From the NCBI RefSeq assembly GCF_016907235.1, contig NZ_JAFBBO010000001.1:2046001-2110000 (forward strand): a stretch of 64,000 nt of DNA, read 5' to 3'. Under the pieces are notes generated by a model. The model was not told the origin of the DNA. It worked only from the letters and a program-made list of their open reading frames with translations, and made no database searches. Each line of letters begins with the position of its first letter. The first letter of the stretch is position 1. The position numbers and the translations under genes were made by a program. Shown piece after piece: positions 39,270 to 47,921 of the stretch. Source of the stretch: Oerskovia jenensis (GTDB taxonomy: Bacteria; Actinomycetota; Actinomycetes; Actinomycetales; Cellulomonadaceae).

Positions 39270-40559
39270 CTACTCGGCTGCAGCAGCGGCCAGGTCGGCC
39301 TGGTACTGCGCCAGGTCGGAGGCGCCGGAGGTGAACTTGCTCGTCGCGTCGGAGATGGCGTTGAGCACGGCGATCGAGGCGGCCGCGCCGTGGGCGAGCG
39401 ACGGCACGATCGTGTCGTCCGCGAACGAGGTGATGGCGGTCTGCTGGTACTCGGAGAAGTCAGCAGGGTCGGCATCGGTGCGGGCCGGGATGGAGCCCTT
39501 GGCCTTGTTGAACGCCGTCTGGCCCTCGAGGCTCGAGACCGTCTCGATCCAGGCCTTGGCGCCGTCGGGGTTCTTGGCCCCCACGGGCAGCGTGAACGAG
39601 TCGGCGAGGAATCCGAACATGCCGTCCGTCCCGGGGACCGGGAAGTAGGTGAAGTCGGTGCCGGCTGTCTTGTCGGACTCCTCGAACGCCGCCACGGCCC
39701 AGTCGCCCATGACGTTGAACGCGGCCTCGCCGTCCATGACGAGCTGGGTGGCCTCGGGCCAGTCCAGTCCGTCGCGGTCCGTGTTGGTGTAACCGATCAG
39801 TTTCTCGAAGTCCTCGAGAGCGGCCGTGACCTCGGGGCTGTCCCAGGCGGTCGTGCCGTCCCACAGCCCGTTGTAGGCCTCGGCGCCGAGGTCGGCCATG
39901 AGGACCGTCTCGAGCAGGTTGACCTGGGTCCATGTCTGCGCGATCGAGAGCGGGGTCTTCCCCGTGGCCTGGACCGCGTCGAGTGCGACGAACCAGTCGT
40001 CGAGGGTCGCGTAGGTTGCGGCGGGGTCGAGGCCCGCCTCGGTCAGGACCGTGGGGTTGGCCCAGACCATGTTCGAGCGGTGGATGTTGGAGGGCATCGA
40101 GTAGATCTTGCCGTCGACCGTGAGGAGGTCGATGAGGTCCTGCGGGAAGACGTCCGTGACCCCGAACTCGTCGTACAGGTCGGAGATGTCCTCGATCTGC
40201 GCGGCGTCGATGTAGTCGGTGAGCTCCTTGCCCGCGTGGGCCTGGAACGTGTCGGGCGGGTCGTTGGCCTGGAGCCGGGTCTGGAGCAGGTCCTTGGCGG
40301 CAGATCCGGCGCCTCCGGCGACCGCGCCGTTCACGAACGTGTAGTCGGGCTGCTGCTCGTCGAAGACCGAGACGAGGGCGTCGAGGCCGGCCTTCTCGGA
40401 GCCTTCCGCCCACCAGGTGAAGACCTCGACGTCGCCGCCCGCGGCATCGCCCGAGCCGCCCGAGGTGGAATCGCTACCAGAGTCGCCGCTGCAAGCCGCG
40501 AGGGCCAGGAGGGCTGCGGTGCCCACCAGTGCCCCGGCGACGCGTAATCCGTTACGCAT
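39270..40559 (-). CDS. Sugar ABC transporter substrate-binding lipoprotein (CUT1)
   Basis: 429 residues from ATG 40559. Signal peptide and lipobox (LALAAC, Cys 23) are followed by a Ser/Gly linker and a type I solute-binding fold: VEVFTWWAEGSEKAGLDALVSVFDEQ, LQTRLQANDPPDTFQAHAG, YSMPSNIHRSNMVWANP, AFNVMGDWA, FPVPGTDGMFGFLADSFTLP. The aromatic residues near the mouth fit a carbohydrate ligand. The protein feeds the two permeases downstream. A perfect 14-bp LacI-type operator sits 20 bases upstream of the start, so the operon is repressed until the sugar appears. Confidence 0.93.
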   Translation of the reverse strand: MRNGLRVAGALVGTAALLALAACSGDSGSDSTSGGSGDAAGGDVEVFTWWAEGSEKAGLDALVSVFDEQQPDYTFVNGAVAGGAGSAAKDLLQTRLQANDPPDTFQAHAGKELTDYIDAAQIEDISDLYDEFGVTDVFPQDLIDLLTVDGKIYSMPSNIHRSNMVWANPTVLTEAGLDPAATYATLDDWFVALDAVQATGKTPLSIAQTWTQVNLLETVLMADLGAEAYNGLWDGTTAWDSPEVTAALEDFEKLIGYTNTDRDGLDWPEATQLVMDGEAAFNVMGDWAVAAFEESDKTAGTDFTYFPVPGTDGMFGFLADSFTLPVGAKNPDGAKAWIETVSSLEGQTAFNKAKGSIPARTDADPADFSEYQQTAITSFADDTIVPSLAHGAAASIAVLNAISDATSKFTSGASDLAQYQADLAAAAAE

Positions 40560-40578
40560 GGGGTCCTACTTTCGTCGT

Positions 40579-40592
40579 TGACAGCGCTGTCA
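40579..40592. promoter_or_regulatory. LacI-family operator before the sugar importer
   Basis: Perfect palindrome TGACAGCGCTGTCA with the central CG typical of LacI/GalR operators. The identical 14-mer occurs before the lacI-type gene at 41934-41947. Confidence 0.9.
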
Positions 40593-40730
40593 GGAACAGG
40601 TCGAACGTAAGACCGCTCCTCTCCCCGTGTCAAAGAGGTGGGCGGAATCGTTACCTCGGAGAGACCTGCGCGGGGGGTCGAAGAGGACGTCGGCGACAAA
40701 GCGCCGGCGTCTGCCGGACCTGCGGACAGG

Positions 40731-41795
40731 TCACCGCCCTGCGCGAACCTCGAGCGCGGCCAGTCGCGGCGCGATCTCCCCGGACCCGCGCGGGATGAGC
40801 ACGGTCGGGACGACGCGCAGCCTGGCCGCACCCCCGGGGGCCTCGATGCGGTCGACCGCGAGCCGTGCGGCCTCCTGGCCCATCGCGGAGATCTCGTACC
40901 CCACGACGGTCACGTCGAGGACGTCGGCGAGCTCGAAGTCGTCGAACCCGACGAGGGCGACGTCGCGGCGCGTGCCGTGCCCGGTGCGCAGCGCCCGGAG
41001 CGCACCCTGGGTGATCTTGTTGTTGGCCGTGAGGATCGCGGTGGGCGGCTCGTCGAGCGCGAGGAGCCCCTCGACCGCCTCGCGGGCCGTCGCGGCGTCG
41101 TGCAACCCGTCGCGCACGTAGCGCTCGGGGTCCTCGATCCCGGCGTCGCGCAGCGCGGCGACGAAGCCCTCGTGCCGCTCGCGGAACGTCCACAGGCGGG
41201 ACAGGTCGCCCGCGAGCGCGATCCGGCGGTGCCCCTGCGCGAGCAGGTGCCTGGTCGCTGCGGCGGCGCCGGCGCGGTTGTCGAGCACGACGGTGTCGGC
41301 CTCGATCCCGCTCGGCGGGCGGTCGAGGAACACGACGGGCACGCCGGTCGCGAGCTCGGCGTGCAGGTAGGAGTGGTCGGCAGCCGTGGGGGCGATGAAC
41401 AGGGCGGCGACGCGGCGTTCGATCAGCGCGTCGATGAGCTCGCGCTCCTGGTCCGCGTCCTCGTCGGAGCTCGTGGTGATGAGCTGGAGCCCGTGCTTGC
41501 GCAGCTCGCGCTCGATCCCGCCCGCGAGGTCCGAGTAGAAGGGGTTCGCGATGTCTCCGGTCACGAACCCGACGAGCCGGGAGCCCCCTCCGCGTGCGAG
41601 GTCCGCCGCGACGGCGTTGCGTCGGAACCCGAGCGCGTCGGCGGCCGCCCGCACCTTGAGGCGGGTCGCCTCGGCGACGCTGGGCTCGTTGTCGAGCACG
41701 CGGGACGCCGTCTTGAGGCTGACCCCCGCGGCCTCGGCCACCGCGGCGAGGGTCGGGCGACCTCCGCCGCGTGCGGTGCGGCCTCCTGCGGCCAT
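40731..41795 (-). CDS. LacI family transcriptional repressor
   Basis: 354 residues from ATG 41795 (a GTG two codons earlier is possible). The helix-turn-helix with hinge helix is at about 14-70: PTLAAVAEAAGVSLKTASRVLDNEPSVAEATRLKVRAAADALGF. The remainder is a periplasmic-binding-like ligand domain (LVGFVTGDIANPFYSDLAGGIEREL, GVPVVFLDRPP, LVGFDDFELADVLDVTVVGYE). It controls the sugar importer downstream, and itself, through two identical operators, one in front of each transcription start. The inducer is presumably the imported sugar or its isomerised product. Confidence 0.95.
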   Translation of the reverse strand: MAAGGRTARGGGRPTLAAVAEAAGVSLKTASRVLDNEPSVAEATRLKVRAAADALGFRRNAVAADLARGGGSRLVGFVTGDIANPFYSDLAGGIERELRKHGLQLITTSSDEDADQERELIDALIERRVAALFIAPTAADHSYLHAELATGVPVVFLDRPPSGIEADTVVLDNRAGAAAATRHLLAQGHRRIALAGDLSRLWTFRERHEGFVAALRDAGIEDPERYVRDGLHDAATAREAVEGLLALDEPPTAILTANNKITQGALRALRTGHGTRRDVALVGFDDFELADVLDVTVVGYEISAMGQEAARLAVDRIEAPGGAARLRVVPTVLIPRGSGEIAPRLAALEVRAGR

Positions 41796-41933
41796 GTGCA
41801 CCCACCCCCGCACGGTTCGACTGGCGGGGATTCTTCCACACCCCCGGCTGGCTCCGCCCCGACGTGTCACGTCCGACGCGGTTCGGGCGGCCAGGACCGT
41901 CGGGCGCTTCCTGGGGCGAGTAGACCCTGAATC

Positions 41934-41947
41934 TGACAGCGCTGTCA
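41934..41947. promoter_or_regulatory. LacI-family operator before lacI-type gene
   Basis: Second exact copy of TGACAGCGCTGTCA, 139 bases upstream of the repressor start, indicating autoregulation. The 331-base gap 41796-42126 contains this site and no further gene; it must also hold the promoter of the rightward nuclease gene. Confidence 0.85.
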
Positions 41948-42126
41948 AGGGCGACGCGCACCCTCCCCTCGCAGGCCCTCCGTGAGACCGCACCCAGGCC
42001 CCGCACCCGGGGCACGCCGGACCGATTCGTGACCACCCGAGGCTCTCCGCTAGCCTTCGATCGCCCTGTCGGTCCAGGACGCCGCCGGCGGGTTGCACGC
42101 AGGCGACCAGAGCAGCAGGAGGCGTC

Positions 42127-43683
42127 ATGGGTCGCACCGCTCCGGGGTGGTATCCCGACCCCTCCGCAGCCGGTACCCAGCGGTGGTTCGACGGCGACCG
42201 CTGGTCCCAGCACACCCGCCCCACGGTCCTGCCCACCAGCACGCAGCGCCTCCCCCTCGGCGTCGGGACGCTCGGTGGCGACGCCCCCCGTCCGACGAGC
42301 CCGCCGGGTGAAAAGTCCTCCGGCCTGCCGTTCGCCGAGGTCCGCCCGGCCATCGAGGAGCAGCCCGCGTCGTACGCGCCCGCCTCGACCGTGCGGGCGC
42401 TGCCTCCGATCCCGCCCCCGCCGGGACCGGTCGCGCAGCCCGGGGCACCCGCAGGCCCGACGGCGTCGCGCGCCTCGGCCCGTCGGGACACCTCGGCGCC
42501 TCGGCCCGTCTCCCGGCAAGGGCGCCTGTCCGGGCCCGCGCTCTGGGCGGGTTGCGCCGTGCTCGTCGTGGCCCTCGCCGGGAGCGGGGTGGCCCTCGCG
42601 CAGAAGGGCGGCTCGGACAGGCCGCCTGCTCCCGTGACCTCCAAGGCGACGAACGCCCCACCGCCCGTCGAGGACCCCGCGGAGGACCGGACCCCGGACT
42701 ACCACGAGGTGGCCAACTCGGCCGTCCTGGAGGTCGCACCCCTGGACGTCGACGCGGTGATCGCGGCAGCCCCCTCGCAGTCGGCGCTCGCGACGGTCGC
42801 GCTCCTCGAGGTCGGCGACCGGGACGTGGCCGCCGCGTTCTCGGTCGAGGCCTTCGGGGCGCGGTTCGCCGACACCGACGGCAACGGGTGCGACACCCGC
42901 AACGACGCGCTCGCGCGGTCCCTGTCCGGGGTGTCGTTCACGCCCGGCACGAAGGACTGCGTCGTCCTGACGGGCCTGCTCGCCGACCCGTACAGCGGCA
43001 CCGAGATCGCCTTCGAGCGCGGCCCCCTGTCCTCGGAGAAGGTCCAGGTGGACCACGTGGTCGCCCTGACCGACGCGTGGCACAAGGGTGCGCGAGCGTG
43101 GGACGCGGCGCGACGCGAGGCCTTCGCGAACGACCCTCTCAACGTCCTCGTCGTCGACGGTGCCCTCAACCAGCAGAAGGGCGACGGGGACGCCTCTGCG
43201 TGGCTCCCCCCGAACGAGGCGTTCCGCTGCGCGTACGTCGCACGCCAGGTGGGCGTCAAGTACACCTACGGCCTGCGCGTGACCAGCACCGAGAAGGCCG
43301 CCCTCGTCGCGGTCCTCTCGACGTGCCCGGGCGAGCCGCTGCCGACCGGCAGCACGCTCCCTGCGCCCCGCGACCCCGTCGTCCCCCCGGTCGAGAAGCC
43401 CCGGCCACGCCCCACGCAGACCCCGACGCCCGAGGCGCCGCCGGCCGCCGAACCACCGCCCGCCCCGGCGCCCTCGACGCCCACCCCGACCCCGAGCCAG
43501 CCCGCGACGACGATCCCCGAGGACTGCCAGGTCAAGGGTGTGTACGTCCGTGCGATGGACGGCGCGACGAACCTCTACTACCTCCGCGAGGACCGGTGGA
43601 TCTTCAAGAAGATCGCAGGTGACGTGTGCTTCGGCAGCGAGGAGGAGGCCGAGGCGGCCGGTTTCGAACGGACCTGGTGGTAG
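42127..43683 (+). CDS. Membrane-anchored HNH-type (DUF1524) nuclease with DUF2510
   Basis: 518 residues from ATG 42127 with GGAGG upstream. Domain order: DUF2510 (about 5-33, APGWYPDPSAAGTQRWFDGDRW), a Pro-rich linker, one membrane helix (about 138-158), then an extracellular DUF1524/HNH-like nuclease domain. That domain has a DTDGNGCDTRNDAL lead, catalytic VDHVVALTDAWHKGARAW (His in DHV), and FANDPLNVLVVDGALNQQKGDGDASAWLPP. A Pro/Thr linker follows. The last 55 residues (DCQVKGVYVR...YYLREDRWIFKK...CFGSEEEAEAAGFERTWW) form a small Cys-pair domain found at the C-end of several secreted actinobacterial nucleases. Probably degrades extracellular nucleic acid; the cellular role is unknown. Confidence 0.85.
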   Translation: MGRTAPGWYPDPSAAGTQRWFDGDRWSQHTRPTVLPTSTQRLPLGVGTLGGDAPRPTSPPGEKSSGLPFAEVRPAIEEQPASYAPASTVRALPPIPPPPGPVAQPGAPAGPTASRASARRDTSAPRPVSRQGRLSGPALWAGCAVLVVALAGSGVALAQKGGSDRPPAPVTSKATNAPPPVEDPAEDRTPDYHEVANSAVLEVAPLDVDAVIAAAPSQSALATVALLEVGDRDVAAAFSVEAFGARFADTDGNGCDTRNDALARSLSGVSFTPGTKDCVVLTGLLADPYSGTEIAFERGPLSSEKVQVDHVVALTDAWHKGARAWDAARREAFANDPLNVLVVDGALNQQKGDGDASAWLPPNEAFRCAYVARQVGVKYTYGLRVTSTEKAALVAVLSTCPGEPLPTGSTLPAPRDPVVPPVEKPRPRPTQTPTPEAPPAAEPPPAPAPSTPTPTPSQPATTIPEDCQVKGVYVRAMDGATNLYYLREDRWIFKKIAGDVCFGSEEEAEAAGFERTWW

Positions 43684-43774
43684 GGCACCCGGCGCACTCT
43701 CCGCCGTCGGGCTGAACCGGGGAGACCCACAATTTGCCTTGCCCGCGGCGCACCGGCTCCGGTGCACTGGCCTC

Positions 43775-44509
43775 ATGGAACCCTCCACGCGAGACCTCTT
43801 CCCCGACTTCACCGTGGTCGAACGCCTCGACACCTCTCCCGAGGTGCTGGAGCACGCGGGCATCGTGCTGTCCCAGGGGCGACACTCCTGGTACAGCGGC
43901 CACTACCACCGTGAGAGCTTCGCGGGCCGCGCCCGCTACCTCTTCGCCGGTTCCCCGACCTACCGAGGCGTCCCGACGGACAAGCTCGTGATCGGCAACT
44001 TCTGCCAGTTCGCGTCCGGGACCACGTTCCTGCTGGGCGGCAACCAGGGGCACGACATGGACGCCGTGACGCCGTACGGGTTCAACTTCGTCGAGGGGGC
44101 CGGCGACGCATGGAGGCCCGTCGGCGACACGGTCGTCGGGCACGAGGTCTGGTGCGGGTACGAGTCGACGATCCTTGGCGGTGTGCACATCGGGGTCGGC
44201 GCGATCATCGGGGCGCGCACCGTCGTCGCGAAGGACGTCGCGCCCTTCTCGGTGGTCGTGGGCGACGGGCGCGTGGTGCGCCACCGGTTCGACCCGCTGC
44301 GGCGCAAGCTGCTGTGGCGCGCCCGGTGGTGGACCTGGGACGACGAGCACGTCCGCGAGGCGCTGCCGCTCCTGCAGGGCGGGGACGTCGAGGCGCTCGC
44401 CAGGTCGGTGGGCATCACGCCCGACGACGTCGCGCACGACCCGGACCCGGCCCACCTGACGGGCCTGCGGGCCGCGCTACCGCCCGAGCACGACAGCGCA
44501 GCGAACTGA
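43775..44509 (+). CDS. Xenobiotic acetyltransferase (Vat/CatB-like, hexapeptide repeat)
   Basis: 244 residues from ATG 43775. Left-handed beta-helix acetyltransferase that uses acetyl-CoA. The N-terminal region with SQGRHSWYSGHYH, then LVIGNFCQFASGTTFLLGGNQGHDMDAVTPYGFNF, and the hexapeptide repeats VGHEVWCGYESTILGGVHIGVGAIIGARTVVAKDVAPFSVVVGDGR are characteristic of the Vat/CatB family, which modifies streptogramin A or chloramphenicol. The conserved active-site His is in GNQGHDMDAVTPY. Such genes are often intrinsic and not proof of clinical-type resistance. No clear ribosome site; a small hairpin (GCACCGG/CCGGTGC) lies 10-25 bases before the start. Followed by a bidirectional terminator. 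Confidence 0.82.
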   Translation: MEPSTRDLFPDFTVVERLDTSPEVLEHAGIVLSQGRHSWYSGHYHRESFAGRARYLFAGSPTYRGVPTDKLVIGNFCQFASGTTFLLGGNQGHDMDAVTPYGFNFVEGAGDAWRPVGDTVVGHEVWCGYESTILGGVHIGVGAIIGARTVVAKDVAPFSVVVGDGRVVRHRFDPLRRKLLWRARWWTWDDEHVREALPLLQGGDVEALARSVGITPDDVAHDPDPAHLTGLRAALPPEHDSAAN

Positions 44510-44539
44510 GGGCGGGCCGCCCGGACGCACGAGCGAGCT

Positions 44540-44575
44540 GCCCCGTCCCCCGACGTCGGTCGAGGGACGGGGCGG
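44540..44575. terminator. Hairpin between converging genes
   Basis: CCCCGTCCC (44541-44549) pairs with GGGACGGGG (44564-44572) around a 14-base loop, midway between the acetyltransferase stop and the stop of the sugar-binding protein gene. Confidence 0.6.
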
Positions 44576-44613
44576 CCGTGCGTGCCGTCGGGTGATGATC
44601 GTCCGGGCGACGA

Positions 44614-45828
44614 TCAGCGGTCGGCCCAGGCCTCCGGGTAGCCGGGCAGGTCCTCACCGCCGAACTTGGCGTAGTGCAGCGAGGGCATGTCCTTGTTGGC
44701 CTCGAGGTACGTGTCGAGGTCGTCCTCGGTGATGGGCGACTGGGGCAGGATCCACTCGGCCGGGACCTGCTCGCCGTTCCAGATCTTCTGGGCCGCGAGC
44801 ACGGGCGTGCGCCACTGGAACGTCGAGTAGACCGTCCCGAGCGCCGTCATGTCCGTCTCCTGCCACTTGCGCAGGAAGCTCAGCTCGTCCTCGCCCATGA
44901 ACACCGGGTAGGGCTTGCCGGCGTCCTCGAACGCCTCGACCGCCGCGACGGCGCCGTCACCGGCGTCCATCCAGATGCCGTCCACGTCACCGCGCTGCAG
45001 GTACTGCGTCACGATGTCCTTGATCTTCGCGCCGTCGCCACCCGTGAACTCCTGGCCCACGACCTCGATGTCGCTCTCGGAGAAGATCTTGTCGGCCGCG
45101 GCCCACCGGTTCTCGAGCACGTCGACACCCGGGAGCACTCGGAGCGCGAGGACCTTCGAGCCGGGCTCGAGGTTCTCGACCAGGAACTCCGCGCCGTCGG
45201 CGCCGTAGGCGTAGCCGCCGATCGGGTGGATGTAGGTCACCATGCAGTCGGAGTTGACGCCGCGGTCGAACACGATGACCGGCTTGCCGGACGCGCACGC
45301 CGCCTCGACCGCGGGGGTCAGGGTCGCCGTGGTCGAGGGCGAGATGATGATCGCGTCGCAGTCACCGGCCTCGACGAACGCCTGGATGTCGGTGATCTGC
45401 TTGTTGTCGTCGTCCGCGGCGTCCGAGACGCGGAACTCCGAGATGTCGCCCGAGGCCTTGAGGACCTCGACCTGCTGCTGCATCGTGATGAACGCCGTCA
45501 CGCGCCACGGGTTGGACAGCGAGGCGTTGGAGAAGCAGAGCTTCTTGCCGCCCTCCTTCTTGTACTGCGCTGTGTCCACGTACTCGGGGTCGATCGCCTG
45601 CAGCCACGGCTGGTCCGTGGGGCCCTCGGGCACCGCGGTGCGCTGCGCGAGCTGACGGTCGTAGTCGGCCTGCACGAACCACTGGCTGTTCGCGCCGGAC
45701 TCGTTCGACTCCTCCTCCGAGGCGGTGGCCCCTCCGGCGGGGGCGTCGGGCACGTCGGTGCTGCACGCAGCGGTGAACAGCAGAGCCGCGGCCGCGGCCC
45801 CTGCCAAGAGAACTCGGGAAGAACGCAT
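44614..45828 (-). CDS. Orphan sugar-binding lipoprotein (xylose/ribose type)
   Basis: 404 residues from ATG 45828 (CAGGAGCAGGAA upstream). Signal peptide and lipobox FTAAC (Cys 22), then a Ser/Glu-rich linker of about 30 residues. The mature fold is Peripla_BP_4: LCFSNASLSNPWRVTAFITMQQQVEVL, DCDAIIISPSTTATLTPAVEAACASGKPVIVFDRGVNSDC, and KVLALRVLPGVDVLENRWAAADKIF. Both lobes and the hinge are complete. There are no permease or ATPase genes beside it, unlike a normal CUT2 operon, so it must work with transport genes elsewhere or as a sensor. It is next to the TetR gene and the TIM-barrel isomerase. Ligand unknown. Confidence 0.85.
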   Translation of the reverse strand: MRSSRVLLAGAAAAALLFTAACSTDVPDAPAGGATASEEESNESGANSQWFVQADYDRQLAQRTAVPEGPTDQPWLQAIDPEYVDTAQYKKEGGKKLCFSNASLSNPWRVTAFITMQQQVEVLKASGDISEFRVSDAADDDNKQITDIQAFVEAGDCDAIIISPSTTATLTPAVEAACASGKPVIVFDRGVNSDCMVTYIHPIGGYAYGADGAEFLVENLEPGSKVLALRVLPGVDVLENRWAAADKIFSESDIEVVGQEFTGGDGAKIKDIVTQYLQRGDVDGIWMDAGDGAVAAVEAFEDAGKPYPVFMGEDELSFLRKWQETDMTALGTVYSTFQWRTPVLAAQKIWNGEQVPAEWILPQSPITEDDLDTYLEANKDMPSLHYAKFGGEDLPGYPEAWADR

Positions 45829-46050
45829 TTCCTGCTCCTGATGATCGAGACGTCGTCGTCTGATGGATGCGCTGGACGATGGTGCTGGACGGGCGCTGAC
45901 TGCAGCGGCAGGCCGCCCGGCAGGAAACGGGCATGCCGCGTCGAACGGAGTGTTCGAGGGTGTTCGTCGATCTCCCGGCCCACGGGCGCGACACCGAGAC
46001 CGTCCGGGAGAGGTGTGCAGGTCCTGTCGCCAGTACCTGCGGGCTTCGAA

Positions 46051-46677
46051 CTAGACCTTCGAGGCCCTCGCGGGACGGCCCGGGACGGGGGCCCCGAGGA
46101 GCGACAGGAGCTGAGCCCTGATCCGGAGCTCGCTCTCCGGCGCGCAGGACTGCGGCCGGAACAACGAGATCTGCTTGGTGCCCTCCATCGCGGAGAACAT
46201 CACGCTGACCGCGCCGTCCACGTCGTCGCACTCGAGCTCCCCGGCCCCGACCGCCCGGTGGGTCAGGCCCAGGAAGTACCGCTCCGCCTCGTCCAGGAAG
46301 CCGGCCCAGCTTGCCCGGACGTCCTGGTCGTAGAGCGCCTGCGCGACGATCTCCATCGTGAAGACCCGGTTCGCGTCGTCCAGCAGACAGCTGCGCACCG
46401 AGTACTCCACGGCGGCCTCGACCTTGGCGTACGCACTCGTCGCCTGCTCGGTCGCGGCGGTCATCGCTTCACGCCACTGGCGGTAGTAGACACCGCACGC
46501 GGCCAGCACGACCTCCTTCTTCGAGGAGTAGTGCCAGTACAGGCTGCCCTTCGTCACCCCGGCGCCCGCCGCGATCGCGTCCATGTTGACCCCGGCGATG
46601 CCTCGCGTCGAGAACAGCGTGAACGCTGCGAGCGCGAGCTCGTCGGGCTTGGCAACAGTGGGCGAGGACGTCGGCAT
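46051..46677 (-). CDS. TetR family transcriptional regulator
   Basis: 208 residues from ATG 46677. The N-terminal helix-turn-helix (about 12-60) reads LALAAFTLFSTRGIAGVNMDAIAAGAGVTKGSLYWHYSSKKEVVLAAC, a textbook TetR pattern. The C-terminal ligand domain is all-helical and ends in SELRIRAQLLSLLGAPVPG. It probably represses itself, the isomerase gene and the ThuA-type gene, because similar 14-15 bp palindromes sit before all three (46699-46713, 47692-47705, 47780-47794). The sequence of these sites (ATACTGGTCGGTAT) is unlike the other operators in this window. Inducer unknown. Confidence 0.93.
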   Translation of the reverse strand: MPTSSPTVAKPDELALAAFTLFSTRGIAGVNMDAIAAGAGVTKGSLYWHYSSKKEVVLAACGVYYRQWREAMTAATEQATSAYAKVEAAVEYSVRSCLLDDANRVFTMEIVAQALYDQDVRASWAGFLDEAERYFLGLTHRAVGAGELECDDVDGAVSVMFSAMEGTKQISLFRPQSCAPESELRIRAQLLSLLGAPVPGRPARASKV

Positions 46678-46698
46678 GACGCCACCCTACCTCCTTCC

Positions 46699-46713
46699 AT
46701 ACTGGCCGGTACT
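46699..46713. promoter_or_regulatory. TetR-type operator, copy 1 (before tetR)
   Basis: ATACTGGCCGGTACT, near-perfect palindrome 22 bases upstream of the TetR start. Its core matches the sites at 47692 and 47780. Confidence 0.75.
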
Positions 46714-46772
46714 GAGTGGGGCGGTACCGAACCGGGCGAACCGGTCGTGCGCCTGCCGACGCACGACCGGGG

Positions 46773-47666
46773 TCAGGCGAACGCGGGCACGCGCTCGGTG
46801 AAGCCGGCCGCGGCGACCTCCTTGCGCAGCCAGGACAGCGAGTCGGCCAGCATGGGGCCACCCTGCCCCTCGCACTCGATGCTGAGCACGCCGTCGAACC
46901 CGTCGGCGCTGAGCTTCGCGAGGATCTGGCGGATGTTCTCGGCGTTCACCCCGTCCCCCGCGGCGACGTGGCTGATGGCGATGCCGGTCGCCCCACCGCG
47001 CACGGAGTCGGCGAGCGACTGCGACACGTCCTTGATGTGCACGTGGTCGATCTTGTCGAGGAAGCGGTCTGCGAACTCGACCGGGTCGTTGCCCGCGATG
47101 AAGGTGTTTCCCGTGTCGAGGTTGAGGCGCAACCACGGGGAGTCGCCGCAGAACGCGAGCATCTCCGCGAGCCAGTCGGCCCGGGTCGTGAAGTAGCCGT
47201 GGACCTCGATGGTCACGACGATCTCGTGGGCCTCGGCGACGCGGATGATCTCGCCATAGCTGCGCTTCATGAGGTCGAGGGCCTCGCGGTCCTCGAGCCC
47301 CTCGGGCTTGTGGAGGCCGTCGGTCGTGGCGACCCTGGGTGAGCCGGCGAGGGCGGCCCAGGCGATGGCCTTCTGGACGTAGGGCACGCCCACCGTGAGC
47401 CCGTCCCGCCCCGAGAGCGGGTAGGCGGCGTCGATCTGAGAGAACTCGACACCGTAGGTCGCCATCTTCTTCCGGAGGAGCGCCGGGTCCTCGAGGAGCG
47501 AGACGTGCGGGAAGTAGCCGAGCCCGTGGATCCAGCAGGCCCCCTCGATCACGCCCGGCTCGATGTAGTGGACGTCGTTCTCCTGGGCCCAGGCCAGGGC
47601 CTGCTCGAACGACTTGTGGCTGGAGTTGAAGGCGTCGGTGTGGAAACCGATCCCGATCTGCGGCAT
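46773..47666 (-). CDS. Sugar phosphate isomerase/epimerase-like TIM-barrel protein
   Basis: 297 residues from ATG 47666. AP-endonuclease-2/xylose-isomerase-like TIM barrel: IGIGFHTDAFNSSHKSFEQALAWAQENDV starts the first strand. Metal-binding residues appear in FSQIDAAYPLSG, VVTIEVHGYF (Glu), NLDTGNTFIAGND (Asp), DHVHIKDVS (His) and LSIECEG (Glu). Members of this group isomerise or epimerise sugars and inositol derivatives; the reaction cannot be read here. It is transcribed toward the tetR gene, from a promoter with its own operator at 47692-47705, and divergent from the ThuA-type gene. Confidence 0.85.
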   Translation of the reverse strand: MPQIGIGFHTDAFNSSHKSFEQALAWAQENDVHYIEPGVIEGACWIHGLGYFPHVSLLEDPALLRKKMATYGVEFSQIDAAYPLSGRDGLTVGVPYVQKAIAWAALAGSPRVATTDGLHKPEGLEDREALDLMKRSYGEIIRVAEAHEIVVTIEVHGYFTTRADWLAEMLAFCGDSPWLRLNLDTGNTFIAGNDPVEFADRFLDKIDHVHIKDVSQSLADSVRGGATGIAISHVAAGDGVNAENIRQILAKLSADGFDGVLSIECEGQGGPMLADSLSWLRKEVAAAGFTERVPAFA

Positions 47667-47691
47667 GAGACTCCTTCGTCTGGGTAGGAAC

Positions 47692-47705
47692 GTACTGGTC
47701 GGTGC
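47692..47705. promoter_or_regulatory. TetR-type operator, copy 2 (before isomerase gene)
   Basis: GTACTGGTCGGTGC, 26 bases upstream of the isomerase start; same core as copies 1 and 3 with two changes at the ends. Confidence 0.7.
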
Positions 47706-47779
47706 AGCATGTTCGTCGGCAAGCCTGGGCCTTCATCGTTGAGTTCCCGTCACGCTGCGCAGCCCTGCACACCCTCACC

Positions 47780-47794
47780 ATACCGACCAGTATT
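47780..47794. promoter_or_regulatory. TetR-type operator, copy 3 (before the ThuA-type gene)
   Basis: ATACCGACCAGTATT; on the minus strand this reads AATACTGGTCGGTAT, matching copies 1 and 2. It is 128 bases upstream of the ThuA-type gene and 114 bases from the isomerase start, within the divergent promoter region (47667-47921). Confidence 0.75.
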
Positions 47795-47921
47795 GCAAAG
47801 TGGTGACGCTGACACTAGCATCACGATCACGTTCTGACGACCATCAATCAAAAGTCGCCAGATCGACGGACGAACGGATCGCAGGGGCCCGACGCGACGA
47901 AGCGGACACGAGGGAGCACGG

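Noticed and set aside
43775-44509. Recently acquired antibiotic-resistance gene
   Set aside because: The acetyltransferase has host-like composition and no mobile element beside it; an intrinsic enzyme is more likely.
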